A stretch of 64,000 nucleotides of DNA. Origin: Dyadobacter soli. Lineage in GTDB: Bacteria; Bacteroidota; Bacteroidia; Cytophagales; Spirosomataceae. Location: positions 1 through 64,000 of the forward strand of contig NZ_FNAN01000024.1 of the NCBI RefSeq assembly GCF_900101885.1, read 5' to 3'. The position numbers and the translations under genes are program-made. Below, piece by piece: positions 24,235 to 32,435 of the stretch. How positions within the stretch are numbered: position 1 is the first letter of the stretch; each line of letters opens with the position of its first letter. The notes beneath the pieces were generated by a model. The model ran no database searches. It saw only the letters and a list, made by a program, of their open reading frames with translations, and was not told the DNA's origin.

Positions 24235-25470
24235 TTATCCTACCTTGACGGCGATTCGCTCACAGGCATTGTTCAAATATCCACCGGGATTCCACGCAGG
24301 TGTCAGCATTGGCTGTGCATTGCCCTTATCGTCGGTCGCTTTTACCCAAATTTCGTAGTAGCCATTCACCGGAAATTTAATGTTAGTATTCCAATGCTGC
24401 CACGCCAGCCTGTTCGCAGGTGCTTCCAGCTTGCATTCCTTCCAGGTAGCGCCGAAATCGATCGAAACTTCCACCTTTTTCACCGAATGGTCACCCGCCC
24501 ACGCGTGCCCGCGCAATGCGAGCTCCTTGCCGGGATCGAGCATTGCACCCGTCTTAGGATAGGTGATCAGCGATTTTACAGGCATCGACTCGATGATTTT
24601 GTAATATTCATCGGTAGCGGGAATTTCTGTGCCGGGCGCTACCGGATTGCGGGGCAGCTTGTAGCTGTGGCCTTCCATTTTCGCGCCATCGTGCACCTTA
24701 TTACGCACCGAAATACCGCTCAGCCATTTTCCTGAAACCGACGCGGGCCAGCCGCCGATCACGAGCCGCAACGGGTAACCGTGGAACTCGGGAATGTCTT
24801 TGCCGTTCATTTGCCAGGCGACGAGCGTTTCGTCTTCCAGTGCTTTCGCGATAGGTACACCCCTCGAAATAGATTCTTTCTTGGGGTCGCGGCTCAGGTG
24901 AAGGTCTTTGCCGTGGTAACCTATATATACAGCGTCGCTTTTAATGCCTGCATCGTTCAGAATATCTTTCAACCGCACGCCCGTCCATTGCGCGCAATGC
25001 ACCGCACCCTGGCCCCATTGGTTGCCCGAAGCCTGAGGCTGGTAACCCGAACGGCCATTACCGCCGCATTCGAGCACGAGTTGATAAGTATATTGTTTGA
25101 ATTTCTTTTTAAGATCGGCCAGAGAGTAGGTTTTCGGCGCTTTCACCGACTCGCCGTCGATGGTGAGCGTCCAGTTGGCAACATCTATCTTCTCCGGAAC
25201 GAGGCCGTTATTGCGGATGAACATGTTTTCCACCGGGGTAATGCGGTCGTCGAGCAAATGCAACGGCGTTTCCACGTTCCAGGGTTTGTCGCCCTGCACG
25301 ATCATTTCCGTGCTTTTGCCTTTCAATGCATCTTTTTCATCAAGGAAAATGGGTCGGTAACCTGCCGGCATTTTGTTTGCGAAAACGATCTGGCTGCCCA
25401 TTGCGGTAGCCAGCGCGGTGAGGCTGCCCTGCCGGAGAAAATCTCTTCTGTTAAAATCGGAATTCATCAA
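24235..25470 (-). CDS. Tat-exported molybdopterin oxidoreductase, SorA-like sulfite dehydrogenase
   Basis: A 411-residue protein with a twin-arginine signal (NRRDFLRQGSLTALATAMG). The molybdenum-ligand cysteine is in LVLECGGNGRSGY (about residue 135), followed by a conserved GQGAVHCAQWTGVRL block and HGYPLRLVIGGWPA near 230; a C-terminal immunoglobulin-like dimerisation domain starts near 300. This is the sulfite oxidase fold. It oxidises sulfite to sulfate, or a related sulfoxide-type substrate, outside the cytoplasm, passing electrons to the co-encoded cytochrome. A candidate -7 element lies 33 bases upstream. Confidence 0.85.
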   Translation of the reverse strand: MMNSDFNRRDFLRQGSLTALATAMGSQIVFANKMPAGYRPIFLDEKDALKGKSTEMIVQGDKPWNVETPLHLLDDRITPVENMFIRNNGLVPEKIDVANWTLTIDGESVKAPKTYSLADLKKKFKQYTYQLVLECGGNGRSGYQPQASGNQWGQGAVHCAQWTGVRLKDILNDAGIKSDAVYIGYHGKDLHLSRDPKKESISRGVPIAKALEDETLVAWQMNGKDIPEFHGYPLRLVIGGWPASVSGKWLSGISVRNKVHDGAKMEGHSYKLPRNPVAPGTEIPATDEYYKIIESMPVKSLITYPKTGAMLDPGKELALRGHAWAGDHSVKKVEVSIDFGATWKECKLEAPANRLAWQHWNTNIKFPVNGYYEIWVKATDDKGNAQPMLTPAWNPGGYLNNACERIAVKVG

Positions 25471-25502
25471 CTGGTTCAGGAAAACTTGTAAAACATTATT
25501 TC

Positions 25503-25510
25503 CAAATTTA
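25503..25510 (-). promoter_or_regulatory. Candidate -7 element of the sulfite dehydrogenase operon
   Basis: Read on the minus strand it is TAAATTTG, matching TAnnTTTG, 33 bases before the start. No TTG was found at the right spacing. Confidence 0.4.
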
Positions 25511-25565
25511 CATAAACCACGCGGCTTAAACCATTATATCGCGCCATTTCGGGCAGTTTACCTAT

Positions 25566-25595
25566 AAAAAAGAGGCTACCGTCGCCAGTAACCTC
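25566..25595 (-). terminator. Terminator after the ferritin-like gene pair
   Basis: On the minus strand GAGGTTAC pairs with GTAGCCTC (one G-U) and six T residues follow. It separates the ferritin-like genes from the sulfite dehydrogenase genes. Confidence 0.75.
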
Positions 25596-25692
25596 CTGAT
25601 TCATAATAGTGTGTAACCGGGCACCCGGAGCATGGCTCACCAAAAGTGCATGTATAAAGTCTAACAGGGAAAGTTTACGTTAATTACGCAGA

Positions 25693-26484
25693 TTAAGCCT
25701 TGATAAACGGCCCGGCGATGTCCAGAACCGCCTGCTTGGTCAATGGCTCGTCGAACGCTTCGGTAACAGCAGCGTCCGATTTGGAAGCCAGGCCTTTGAT
25801 ATTTACACCTCCCTGGGTCATGTTATCTTCCCCGGCATAAATCGCGGGCACTGCACCTTCCTTACCGGTAATCCAGCCCTTCATGGCAGGCAAGCCGAGC
25901 AACGTGGCAGCCAGGCGGCGTGCTACGGCAGCGTGACGTGCCTCTACCGAATGCACCTGCAATGCGTATTCAAGGATTTGCGGATCGCCAATCAATACGC
26001 CCGCCTGTCCTTTGTATGCACGCACACCCGTGTCTTCCAATGCGCTCGAAACGGTTACGAACGTTTTGTAATTGGTAAATACATCACCGAAAGCGCCTCC
26101 GTACTGGAAGTCGAAAGTCGGCTTCTTGATAGCCTTGTCGCCCAATGCTTTCACAAGGAATGCAACGTGCTGCGATTCGTGCTTACCGATTTGCATGAAA
26201 ATCGTTTTGTCCGACGCCGGAATCAGGTTGGCAGCCGCAAGGCCGGCTTTGTAAAACTCGTCTTCGAGGTATTCGAGCGTCAATGCGTAGTTGAGCACAT
26301 CCACGGCCGCTGCCGATTGTGCGAATGCCTTGTTCACGACGGCCGCAAAGGCTGTCGGTATAGCGACGGAAGCCAGCTTGCTCCCCACCTTGTTCATGAA
26401 ATGACGGCGTGACGCGTATTCAAGTCTCCCCACGGCGTCGCCGTCGATTTGCTGAAACTTATCTATGATTTTGAAAATATCCAT
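25693..26484 (-). CDS. Ferritin-like domain protein with Tat-like signal
   Basis: A 263-residue protein. After about 20 residues there is a twin-arginine-like signal (SRRHFMNKVGSKLASVAIPTA). The rest is a four-helix ferritin-like domain with the metal-ligand pattern LNYALTLEYLEDEFY, IGKHESQHVAFLVKA and VHSVEARHAAVARRL. This is the Ferritin_2 group that includes plant desiccation-related proteins. A metal-binding or oxidative-protection role outside the cytoplasm is likely but unproven. It follows a paralogue by 28 bases and ends at a terminator. Confidence 0.8.
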   Translation of the reverse strand: MDIFKIIDKFQQIDGDAVGRLEYASRRHFMNKVGSKLASVAIPTAFAAVVNKAFAQSAAAVDVLNYALTLEYLEDEFYKAGLAAANLIPASDKTIFMQIGKHESQHVAFLVKALGDKAIKKPTFDFQYGGAFGDVFTNYKTFVTVSSALEDTGVRAYKGQAGVLIGDPQILEYALQVHSVEARHAAVARRLAATLLGLPAMKGWITGKEGAVPAIYAGEDNMTQGGVNIKGLASKSDAAVTEAFDEPLTKQAVLDIAGPFIKA

Positions 26485-26512
26485 TGTGTCTGATCCTAAT
26501 AAGTGTGAATGA

Positions 26513-27229
26513 TTATTTACCTACGTTGGCGCCATTGATCATGTCCTTCACGAAGCCCTTAACCGCCGCGAGAATGTCGCCCGGCGCAACAGCTTTGTCC
26601 ATTCCGTTCATGTCGATAATGTCGTCACCGGCAAAATCCATGGATTTCGGGTTGATCAGGTCACGGATAACAGCGGCATGGCGTGCCTCCACGGAAACGA
26701 TCTTTCCTGCAAGCAACAGGTAGTTAGGATCTTTGATCAGTCTTCCTGCACCGTTGTAGGCGGCTACGCCGGTGTCTTCGAATAATTTTGCCGCACCGAG
26801 TACCGCGGCCCTGCTGCCGAAGTCGATGCCGTCGAAGTTAGGGGTCAGTCCTTTAATAGCGTTACTGCCCAAAGCAGCCTTGAAAAAATCACGGTGTACG
26901 ATCTCGTGGTCCCGAATGTCGGTCAGGATCGCTTTTTCAGCATCGGTGGCACCGGAATAGAATGAGTCAACCACTTTTGCATAAAATGCCGCTTCCAATT
27001 GTTCCAGCGCGTATGCATAGTTGAGCACACCTATGTCGCCTGAACCCAGGTTTACTTCTTCCCCTCCCGGGATCATCGGGTGGTCGTCTTTACTACATCC
27101 GGCCGCGATAATGATCGTTCCCAATGATGTGGCTAATCCGGCGGAGCGCAAAAACAGGCGTCTGTTCACGACGGTGATTTCACTGTCTGCATTGCCGGAG
27201 CTGTGCTTCGTGTTTGTGTGTTTGATCAT
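26513..27229 (-). CDS. Ferritin-like domain lipoprotein
   Basis: A 238-residue protein with a signal that combines twin arginines and a lipobox (RRLFLRSAGLATSLGTIIIA, then AGC near residue 45). The ferritin-like domain carries LNYAYALEQLEAAFY, IRDHEIVHRDFFKAAL and VEARHAAVIRDL, parallel to the downstream paralogue. The two are probably one transcription unit and may form a heteromer. No promoter-like element lies in the 165 bases directly upstream; the nearest good promoter is at 27570-27599, with a terminator in between. Confidence 0.8.
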   Translation of the reverse strand: MIKHTNTKHSSGNADSEITVVNRRLFLRSAGLATSLGTIIIAAGCSKDDHPMIPGGEEVNLGSGDIGVLNYAYALEQLEAAFYAKVVDSFYSGATDAEKAILTDIRDHEIVHRDFFKAALGSNAIKGLTPNFDGIDFGSRAAVLGAAKLFEDTGVAAYNGAGRLIKDPNYLLLAGKIVSVEARHAAVIRDLINPKSMDFAGDDIIDMNGMDKAVAPGDILAAVKGFVKDMINGANVGK

Positions 27230-27569
27230 AGCAATAAAAGGTTATTGAGCCGCTCCCCGTGTGTCGCAGGAGTTCTGACAGACCTACGCGGTGCGGATTA
27301 CTTTAGATCAATGGGGTTGAAAAAGGAGAAGGGAGGAAGGGAGGATGGAAGATAGGGAGGAATGGAGAATGTAGAATGGGAGGACAGAGGTAAAAACAAA
27401 AAGAGTCCCGGGTGGGGACTCTTGATGTTTCAGACTGAACCGATGGTATTCTTAAATAACGTTGAGTAAATAATGCCTGAGATATAATTCAATAGAATGA
27501 ATGTATAGCGTTAAGTCTCTAGCGGTGTGTAGTAGTTGTGCTACTTTTCACTTGTAAATAATTTCTACG
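27230..27569 (-). other. Gene-free leader region with polypurine tract and candidate small RNA
   Basis: There is no gene between 27230 and 27852. This part holds, on the minus strand, a transcript start predicted near 27563, about 140 bases of low-complexity sequence, and a terminator hairpin at 27395-27423. From 27394 down to about 27315 lies an almost pure purine tract (on the plus strand) made of GGGAGGAA-like words. The layout could be a small RNA of about 165 bases, or an attenuated leader of the ferritin-like genes. Confidence 0.45.
27395..27423 (-). terminator. Hairpin terminator upstream of the ferritin-like genes
   Basis: AAGAGTCCC (27401-27409) pairs with GGGACTCTT (27415-27423); on the minus strand it runs into TTTTTGTTTTTA. 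It would stop transcripts from the promoter at 27570-27599. Confidence 0.7.
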
Positions 27570-27599
27570 CAAATATAAGGGAATATGATTTTAACCAAA
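27570..27599 (-). promoter_or_regulatory. Promoter pointing at the ferritin-like genes
   Basis: On the minus strand TTTG (27599-27596) and TATATTTG (27577-27570) are 18 bases apart, a full match to the Bacteroidota consensus. There is no gene between it and the terminator at 27395-27423. Confidence 0.6.
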
Positions 27600-27675
27600 C
27601 AATAAAATTTAAAAAATTTTGAATTTTTTTTAGTTCAGGTAATAAGAAACGAGTATATGGGCAAAGTGGTTATTA

Positions 27676-27700
27676 AATTTCACATAGCTGGTGTGAAATT
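27676..27700. promoter_or_regulatory. Inverted repeat, possible operator
   Basis: AATTTCACA and TGTGAAATT form a perfect 9-base inverted repeat with a 7-base spacer, in the gene-free region between the ferritin-like genes and the small secreted protein gene. The rest of 27578-27852 is AT-rich and shows nothing else that I can name. Confidence 0.4.
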
Positions 27701-27852
27701 CCACAACCTGAGGCAGAGCTCCCGTTCCTTCCGGTTACACAGTTGTGAATAAAAATTGTTTAATATCTGATTATCAACTTTTTTTGTAACATATTTCCAT
27801 TGGCACGAATATCTCTTTCAGTTTATATTAAAAATCAAATGCCCGACCCATC

Positions 27853-28155
27853 ATGCGAATAACCCCGATAGCCATCGCCCTCATACTTGCAGCTGTTACA
27901 CCGGATGTTGACGCGTCTGTACAATCTTCTACAAACATGACCGTTAATGCCGAACAAAGTAAGGTTGCAGTGCGGCCGGAAGACCTGCCGGAACCTGTCA
28001 AAAGCACGCTGTCCGGCTCCTATGCCGAATGGAAAGTAACCAGCGCTTACCTGGTCACCAGGGACGATAACTCACAGTATTATGAAGTAAATATCAAGCG
28101 GGCGGAAGAAACATCTACACTCAATCTGGACAAGTACGGGAAGAAGATCGACTAG
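27853..28155 (+). CDS. Small secreted PepSY-like protein
   Basis: A 100-residue protein with a signal peptide (MRITPIAIALILAAVTPDVD). The mature part has the short pattern VRPEDLPEPVKSTLSGSY followed by AEWKVTSAYLV and YYEVNIKRAEE...LNLDKYGK, which matches the small Bacteroidota PepSY-like (BLIP-like) periplasmic proteins of unknown function. It has its own terminator 38 bases downstream, so it is a single-gene unit. Confidence 0.72.
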   Translation: MRITPIAIALILAAVTPDVDASVQSSTNMTVNAEQSKVAVRPEDLPEPVKSTLSGSYAEWKVTSAYLVTRDDNSQYYEVNIKRAEETSTLNLDKYGKKID

Positions 28156-28192
28156 CAAATCGTCGTTCCCGGCGTCTGACAGGCTCATAATG

Positions 28193-28219
28193 AAAAGCCG
28201 GAGACTTCTCCGGCTTTTT
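28193..28219 (+). terminator. Terminator after the PepSY-like gene
   Basis: AGCCGGAG and CTCCGGCT form a stem with a four-base loop followed by five T residues. Confidence 0.85.
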
Positions 28220-28295
28220 GGTGTTTGTTTTTTGTACTTTTACATAATACCCACTCGTTTAACAGTATTTATTTTTCTTAGAAATAGTATCACCC

Positions 28296-29669
28296 ATGGC
28301 TCATCTGCTCCTCGTTGAAGACGATTCTACATTTTCAAAATTGCTCACCAATTTTCTCGGCAAGCATGGTCATCAGGTAAGGGTTTGTACAAACATTAAA
28401 GAGGCAAGAGAAGCGCTCGGGAAGAACAATCCGGAAGGCCCGTTTGAAGTGCTTATGCTCGATTACCGCCTGCCTGATGGCAATTCTGTGGATTTTCTTA
28501 AAACACTCAGAAGCGAAGGCAACCGCACACCGGCATTCATCATGACGAGTTTTCATGATGTAAGGACTGCGGTTACCGCCATGCAAATCGGGGCTTTCGA
28601 CTATATCACTAAACCGGTGAACCCGGAAGAATTGCTTATGGTACTGAGAGAAGCGCTGAATAAGGGAGAGGTTACGAGCGTGAAAACTGCGCCGAAGGCC
28701 AAAAGTAACTCGAAAGCAGAGAAACAATCGCTCGATTATATTGAAGGAAAAAGTAAAGTTGCCAAACAACTTTTCGAATATGTGCGGCTGGTGGCACCTA
28801 CGGATATGTCGGTGATCATCCAGGGCGAAAGCGGCACGGGTAAGGAGCACGTGGCGAAGTCGATCCACCGCCTCAGCAAGCGGGCCGATGGCCCATTCGT
28901 GGCGATCGACTGCGGTTCGTTGTCCAAAGACCTGGCAGCGAGTGAGCTGTTTGGGCACAAAAAAGGTGCATTCACTGGTGCATTGCAGGATAAAATCGGT
29001 CAGTTCGAAGCGGCGGACGGTGGTACATTGTTCCTCGATGAAATCGGTAACTTGAGCTACGATGTGCAGATCAAGCTGCTTCGTGCATTGCAGGAGCGCA
29101 TTATCGTGCCTATCGGCAGTACGCAGCAGGTGAAAGTGGATGTACGCCTCATCGCGGCAACCAATGAAGACCTGATCGCCAATGCCGCTACCGGTGATTT
29201 CCGCGAGGACCTTTATCACCGATTGAACGAATTTAAAATCGAAGTACCTGCATTGCGCAAGCGCGGTGAGGACCTGCCGATTTTCGTACAGCATTTTGTG
29301 GATAAGGCCAATGAAGAGCTCGAACGCAACGTGCGGGAGCTTTCAAAAGAGGTAATGGATGTTTTCCAGAAATACGATTGGCCGGGTAACCTGCGCGAGC
29401 TGAATAATGTGATCAAACGCCTGGTGCTCCTTTCAAAAGAAGAAGTGGCGACCCTGAGCGCATTGCCCACGGAAATGATCACGGCTATGGAAGATCAGCA
29501 GAAACCCGCTCCCGGCTCCGATTTGAAGGCATTACAGGAAACACACGAGAAAGAAATGATCGAAAAGGTATTGCAGGAAGTGCGCTACAACAAAAGTAAG
29601 GCCGCGAAGCTGCTTAACATCGACCGCAAGACTTTATATTACAAAATCGAGAAATATCATATCGAGTAG
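28296..29669 (+). CDS. Sigma-54-dependent response regulator (NtrC family)
   Basis: A 457-residue protein with three domains: receiver (residues 1-120, phosphoacceptor aspartate 56 in LMLDYRLPDG), AAA+ ATPase (about 145-385, Walker A GESGTGKE at 177-184, sigma-54 contact loop GAFTGA at 224-229, Walker B LFLDEI near 246) and a Fis-type helix-turn-helix at the C-terminus (KSKAAKLLNIDRKTLYYKIE). It activates sigma-54 promoters when phosphorylated. It is tail-to-tail with a hybrid histidine kinase gene, overlapping it by 13 bases, so that kinase may be its partner. The regulon is not visible here. Confidence 0.93.
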   Translation: MAHLLLVEDDSTFSKLLTNFLGKHGHQVRVCTNIKEAREALGKNNPEGPFEVLMLDYRLPDGNSVDFLKTLRSEGNRTPAFIMTSFHDVRTAVTAMQIGAFDYITKPVNPEELLMVLREALNKGEVTSVKTAPKAKSNSKAEKQSLDYIEGKSKVAKQLFEYVRLVAPTDMSVIIQGESGTGKEHVAKSIHRLSKRADGPFVAIDCGSLSKDLAASELFGHKKGAFTGALQDKIGQFEAADGGTLFLDEIGNLSYDVQIKLLRALQERIIVPIGSTQQVKVDVRLIAATNEDLIANAATGDFREDLYHRLNEFKIEVPALRKRGEDLPIFVQHFVDKANEELERNVRELSKEVMDVFQKYDWPGNLRELNNVIKRLVLLSKEEVATLSALPTEMITAMEDQQKPAPGSDLKALQETHEKEMIEKVLQEVRYNKSKAAKLLNIDRKTLYYKIEKYHIE

Positions 29670-32233
29670 GAGAGCGCTTTTTCCTCCACTTGCTCAATCA
29701 CTGACGCAGCGTCGTTTACGACCTGCGTCATTTCTTTTTCCGACACTTCAGAAGCGTTTTCGCGCAATGCGATTTCCATGTTCCTGAACCGCGCCGACAA
29801 GTCGCGTGCGCCGATCTGGCCCGTGCGGCCGGCCATGCGGTGCATGAGCTCCTGGGTATGGTCGGGTTCGTTGGCGGCAATATGGTGACGTAGCGAATCG
29901 ATGTCCGTTCGGCAATCTTTCACAAACTGGTCAAGAATTTCGCGCAGCAGGCTTTCGTCGCCGAAAGTCATTTCGGTAAGCATTGAAAAATCGAAATCGA
30001 GATTGTGGGCCGAATGGTCGTTTTCAGCTACCTCTTCGATTGGTGAAATCGATACAATTTCCGGCTGAGTTGTTGCTGGCGCAGAGGACGATTCGAGCAG
30101 TTCCAGCAAATCCCTGGAATGAAATGGCTTCATGAGGTAACCGTCGAAGCCCATACCCAGGAGTTTTTTGCGTTCCTCGGGCAATGCCTGTGCGGTAAGC
30201 ACAAAGAATTTAACGTCGGCCGGTGCCGATTTGCGCAGGCGTTTCACGAGCTCGGCCCCGTTCATGCCCGACATACGCATATCTGTGAGCACGAACTTCA
30301 CTTCACTGTTCCATGGCCGGTTGAGAACTTCCTCCGCCGAGGAGAATGCCGCATGCTGAATGCCGTTCATTTCGAGCACGGAAGAGCACCATTTGAGGAT
30401 GAAGGCGTCATCATCCACCAGCCAGACCTTGCCATTGATCTGATAACTTTTTTCCGGCGCTTCCTCTGCCAATTCCAGTGTGTCTGCCTTTTTCATACTG
30501 GTGGTGACAAAAAAAGTCGTGCCCTCTCCCTGCTTGCTGTTAACGTGTATACTGCCCGACATGCCTTCCACCAATGCTTTTACAATGCTGAGACCGAGTC
30601 CCGTACCGCCATACCGCCGTTGAATAGACGGATCTGCCTGCTCGAACTGGTTAAAAATGCGTTCCGTCTGCTCTTTCGATAACCCGATACCCGTATCCGA
30701 AATCTGAAATTCGATTTTGGCAAGATTACCGCTTTCATGGCCGGCCACTTTAAGAACCACCTCACCGTTTTCGGTGAACTTTATTGCATTAGTCAGCAAA
30801 TTGTACAGAACCTGCCGCAGTCGGAACGGGTCGCCGTGCAGGTACAGATTTGGTTTGAGGGCATTATCAAGCCTTAGTACTAATCCTTTGGCCAATGCAT
30901 TGGGCCTGAGCACCTGTATTACTTCATTTAACAGCGGATTAATGGAAAATACCCGGTCTTCGAAGGTGAAGCGGTCGGAAATAATGCGGCTGTAATCGAG
31001 CACTTCATTGACGAGGTACAGCAAATGTTCCGAGGCCGAATGCAGCGTTTCGAGGTCTTGCTTCTTGGGTTTTTCCTCGTTTTTCAACGCTTCCGCATAA
31101 CCGATGATGGATTGCAGCGGCGTGCGGATCTCGTGGCTCATATTGGCCAGGAAGCGTTGTTTCGCCATGCTATGGTATTCCGCTTCTTCTTTCGCCTCTT
31201 CAAGCTGGTGGCGGTAGTCGTTACTTTTTGCAATGTCGGTGAAGATGAAATAGGCCATTACGGCGGTCAGGAAAAGGAAGCCGAGCATGATCCATTCGAG
31301 GTGATCGACGCTGCCTTCCACCATTCCTTTTGCCCGTGCATTGTTCTCATTGGAATCTTTCAAGACATCTCTCTGCACGTCTTGCATTACACCCAGTAAT
31401 TGCTTTACCAGCGAATTACCAGCCGTTGCAAGCTCCTGTTCGCGGTCGACGAAGGTTACTGCACGTTTTTTCTGTGATTTTTCGATGGCGTGGACAGCTT
31501 CACCCACCTTTTCGATGGTGCTATCCTGTTTGGCGACACGGATCGTATCTACCTGTACATTTACTTCCTGCTTCTGGACAAGCTTGGTGGGCTCTTTTAC
31601 CGGCGGCTGATTCTTTTTGTTTCCGCGAAATACCCTGCTTAGGAAGCCTTTTTTTGCAGTGGCCTTCTGGCTTGTGTCGGGCACTTCGGTATAAACGGTG
31701 GTGGTAGTAGTGCGTTTTTCGGTTTTTACAACCGTGCTATCGGGTTTAACCTTCGTATTCGTAGTGATCAGCCCGGAAATCGACTTTACTTCGTCTTCCA
31801 GTGCCTTGTTACTCACGAGCTTCGTTCGGACCTTGACGTAGTCGCCATAAATTTTCTCCCGCTCTTTAAGGATCTTTTTCATGGAATCGATCCGGATTAC
31901 CTGCAAGGGATCCTCAATGCTCATAATGCTGAGCGAATCGAGCGTGGCAATCAATTCCACGGATTGGGCGAGTACCTCGTCGTTAAGCTCTTCTCCTTTG
32001 AGTTTGCGTTCGTTCTGAAGGTGATCGAGTGTGAGAATGTCCTGGAATATCTTGTTTACCAGCCGCATCTTGTCGTCCGGCGTGGAAAGGGTATCCAGCG
32101 TGGTGAGCATATTATCAAATGCTACCTTGCTGGTAAACCAGGATGCCGCAAGAGCCAGAGAGGCAATGAAAAAGCCTACGACGACTTTTCCTTTTACCGA
32201 TTTCAAGAAAGACGGGCCACGCAGAGTAAACAT
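29657..32233 (-). CDS. Hybrid sensor histidine kinase with receiver and Hpt domains
   Basis: An 858-residue protein. Membrane spans near residues 15-35 and 313-334 enclose a periplasmic region of about 275 residues with a Thr-rich, probably disordered middle (KRTTTTTVYTEVP). The kinase core has the H-box NMSHEIRTPLQS (His 367), N-box LTNAIKF and G-box YGGTGLGLSIVKAL. A receiver follows (aspartate 651 in LTDMRMSGMNG), then an Hpt domain with His 798 in ELMHRMAGRTGQ. Phosphate can thus pass His-Asp-His within one chain and on to a separate response regulator, plausibly the convergent NtrC-type protein. Confidence 0.92.
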   Translation of the reverse strand: MFTLRGPSFLKSVKGKVVVGFFIASLALAASWFTSKVAFDNMLTTLDTLSTPDDKMRLVNKIFQDILTLDHLQNERKLKGEELNDEVLAQSVELIATLDSLSIMSIEDPLQVIRIDSMKKILKEREKIYGDYVKVRTKLVSNKALEDEVKSISGLITTNTKVKPDSTVVKTEKRTTTTTVYTEVPDTSQKATAKKGFLSRVFRGNKKNQPPVKEPTKLVQKQEVNVQVDTIRVAKQDSTIEKVGEAVHAIEKSQKKRAVTFVDREQELATAGNSLVKQLLGVMQDVQRDVLKDSNENNARAKGMVEGSVDHLEWIMLGFLFLTAVMAYFIFTDIAKSNDYRHQLEEAKEEAEYHSMAKQRFLANMSHEIRTPLQSIIGYAEALKNEEKPKKQDLETLHSASEHLLYLVNEVLDYSRIISDRFTFEDRVFSINPLLNEVIQVLRPNALAKGLVLRLDNALKPNLYLHGDPFRLRQVLYNLLTNAIKFTENGEVVLKVAGHESGNLAKIEFQISDTGIGLSKEQTERIFNQFEQADPSIQRRYGGTGLGLSIVKALVEGMSGSIHVNSKQGEGTTFFVTTSMKKADTLELAEEAPEKSYQINGKVWLVDDDAFILKWCSSVLEMNGIQHAAFSSAEEVLNRPWNSEVKFVLTDMRMSGMNGAELVKRLRKSAPADVKFFVLTAQALPEERKKLLGMGFDGYLMKPFHSRDLLELLESSSAPATTQPEIVSISPIEEVAENDHSAHNLDFDFSMLTEMTFGDESLLREILDQFVKDCRTDIDSLRHHIAANEPDHTQELMHRMAGRTGQIGARDLSARFRNMEIALRENASEVSEKEMTQVVNDAASVIEQVEEKALSYSI

Positions 32234-32365
32234 AGTTTTGAGTCACATTCAATAGTAACTAACGCATTTTCAATGGTAAAACGTGCGATTTGCGCTGCAT
32301 TAGTTCCGGTTCGTTATGTGAATATAATGTATTAAAATGTATTCCGGACAGGCTGACGGTCAACT

Positions 32366-32399
32366 AAAAAGGCTGCCTCCGACATGGAAGCAGCCTTTT
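32366..32399 (-). terminator. Terminator after the cytochrome-linked dehydrogenase gene
   Basis: AAAAGGCTGC (32367-32376) pairs with GCAGCCTTTT (32390-32399); on the minus strand TTTTTAG follows. It separates the 3-keto-glycoside genes from the kinase gene. Confidence 0.82.
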
Positions 32400-32435
32400 G
32401 AAGCTATTGGCAGGGCAAAGCCCGTTTCGAAGCAA

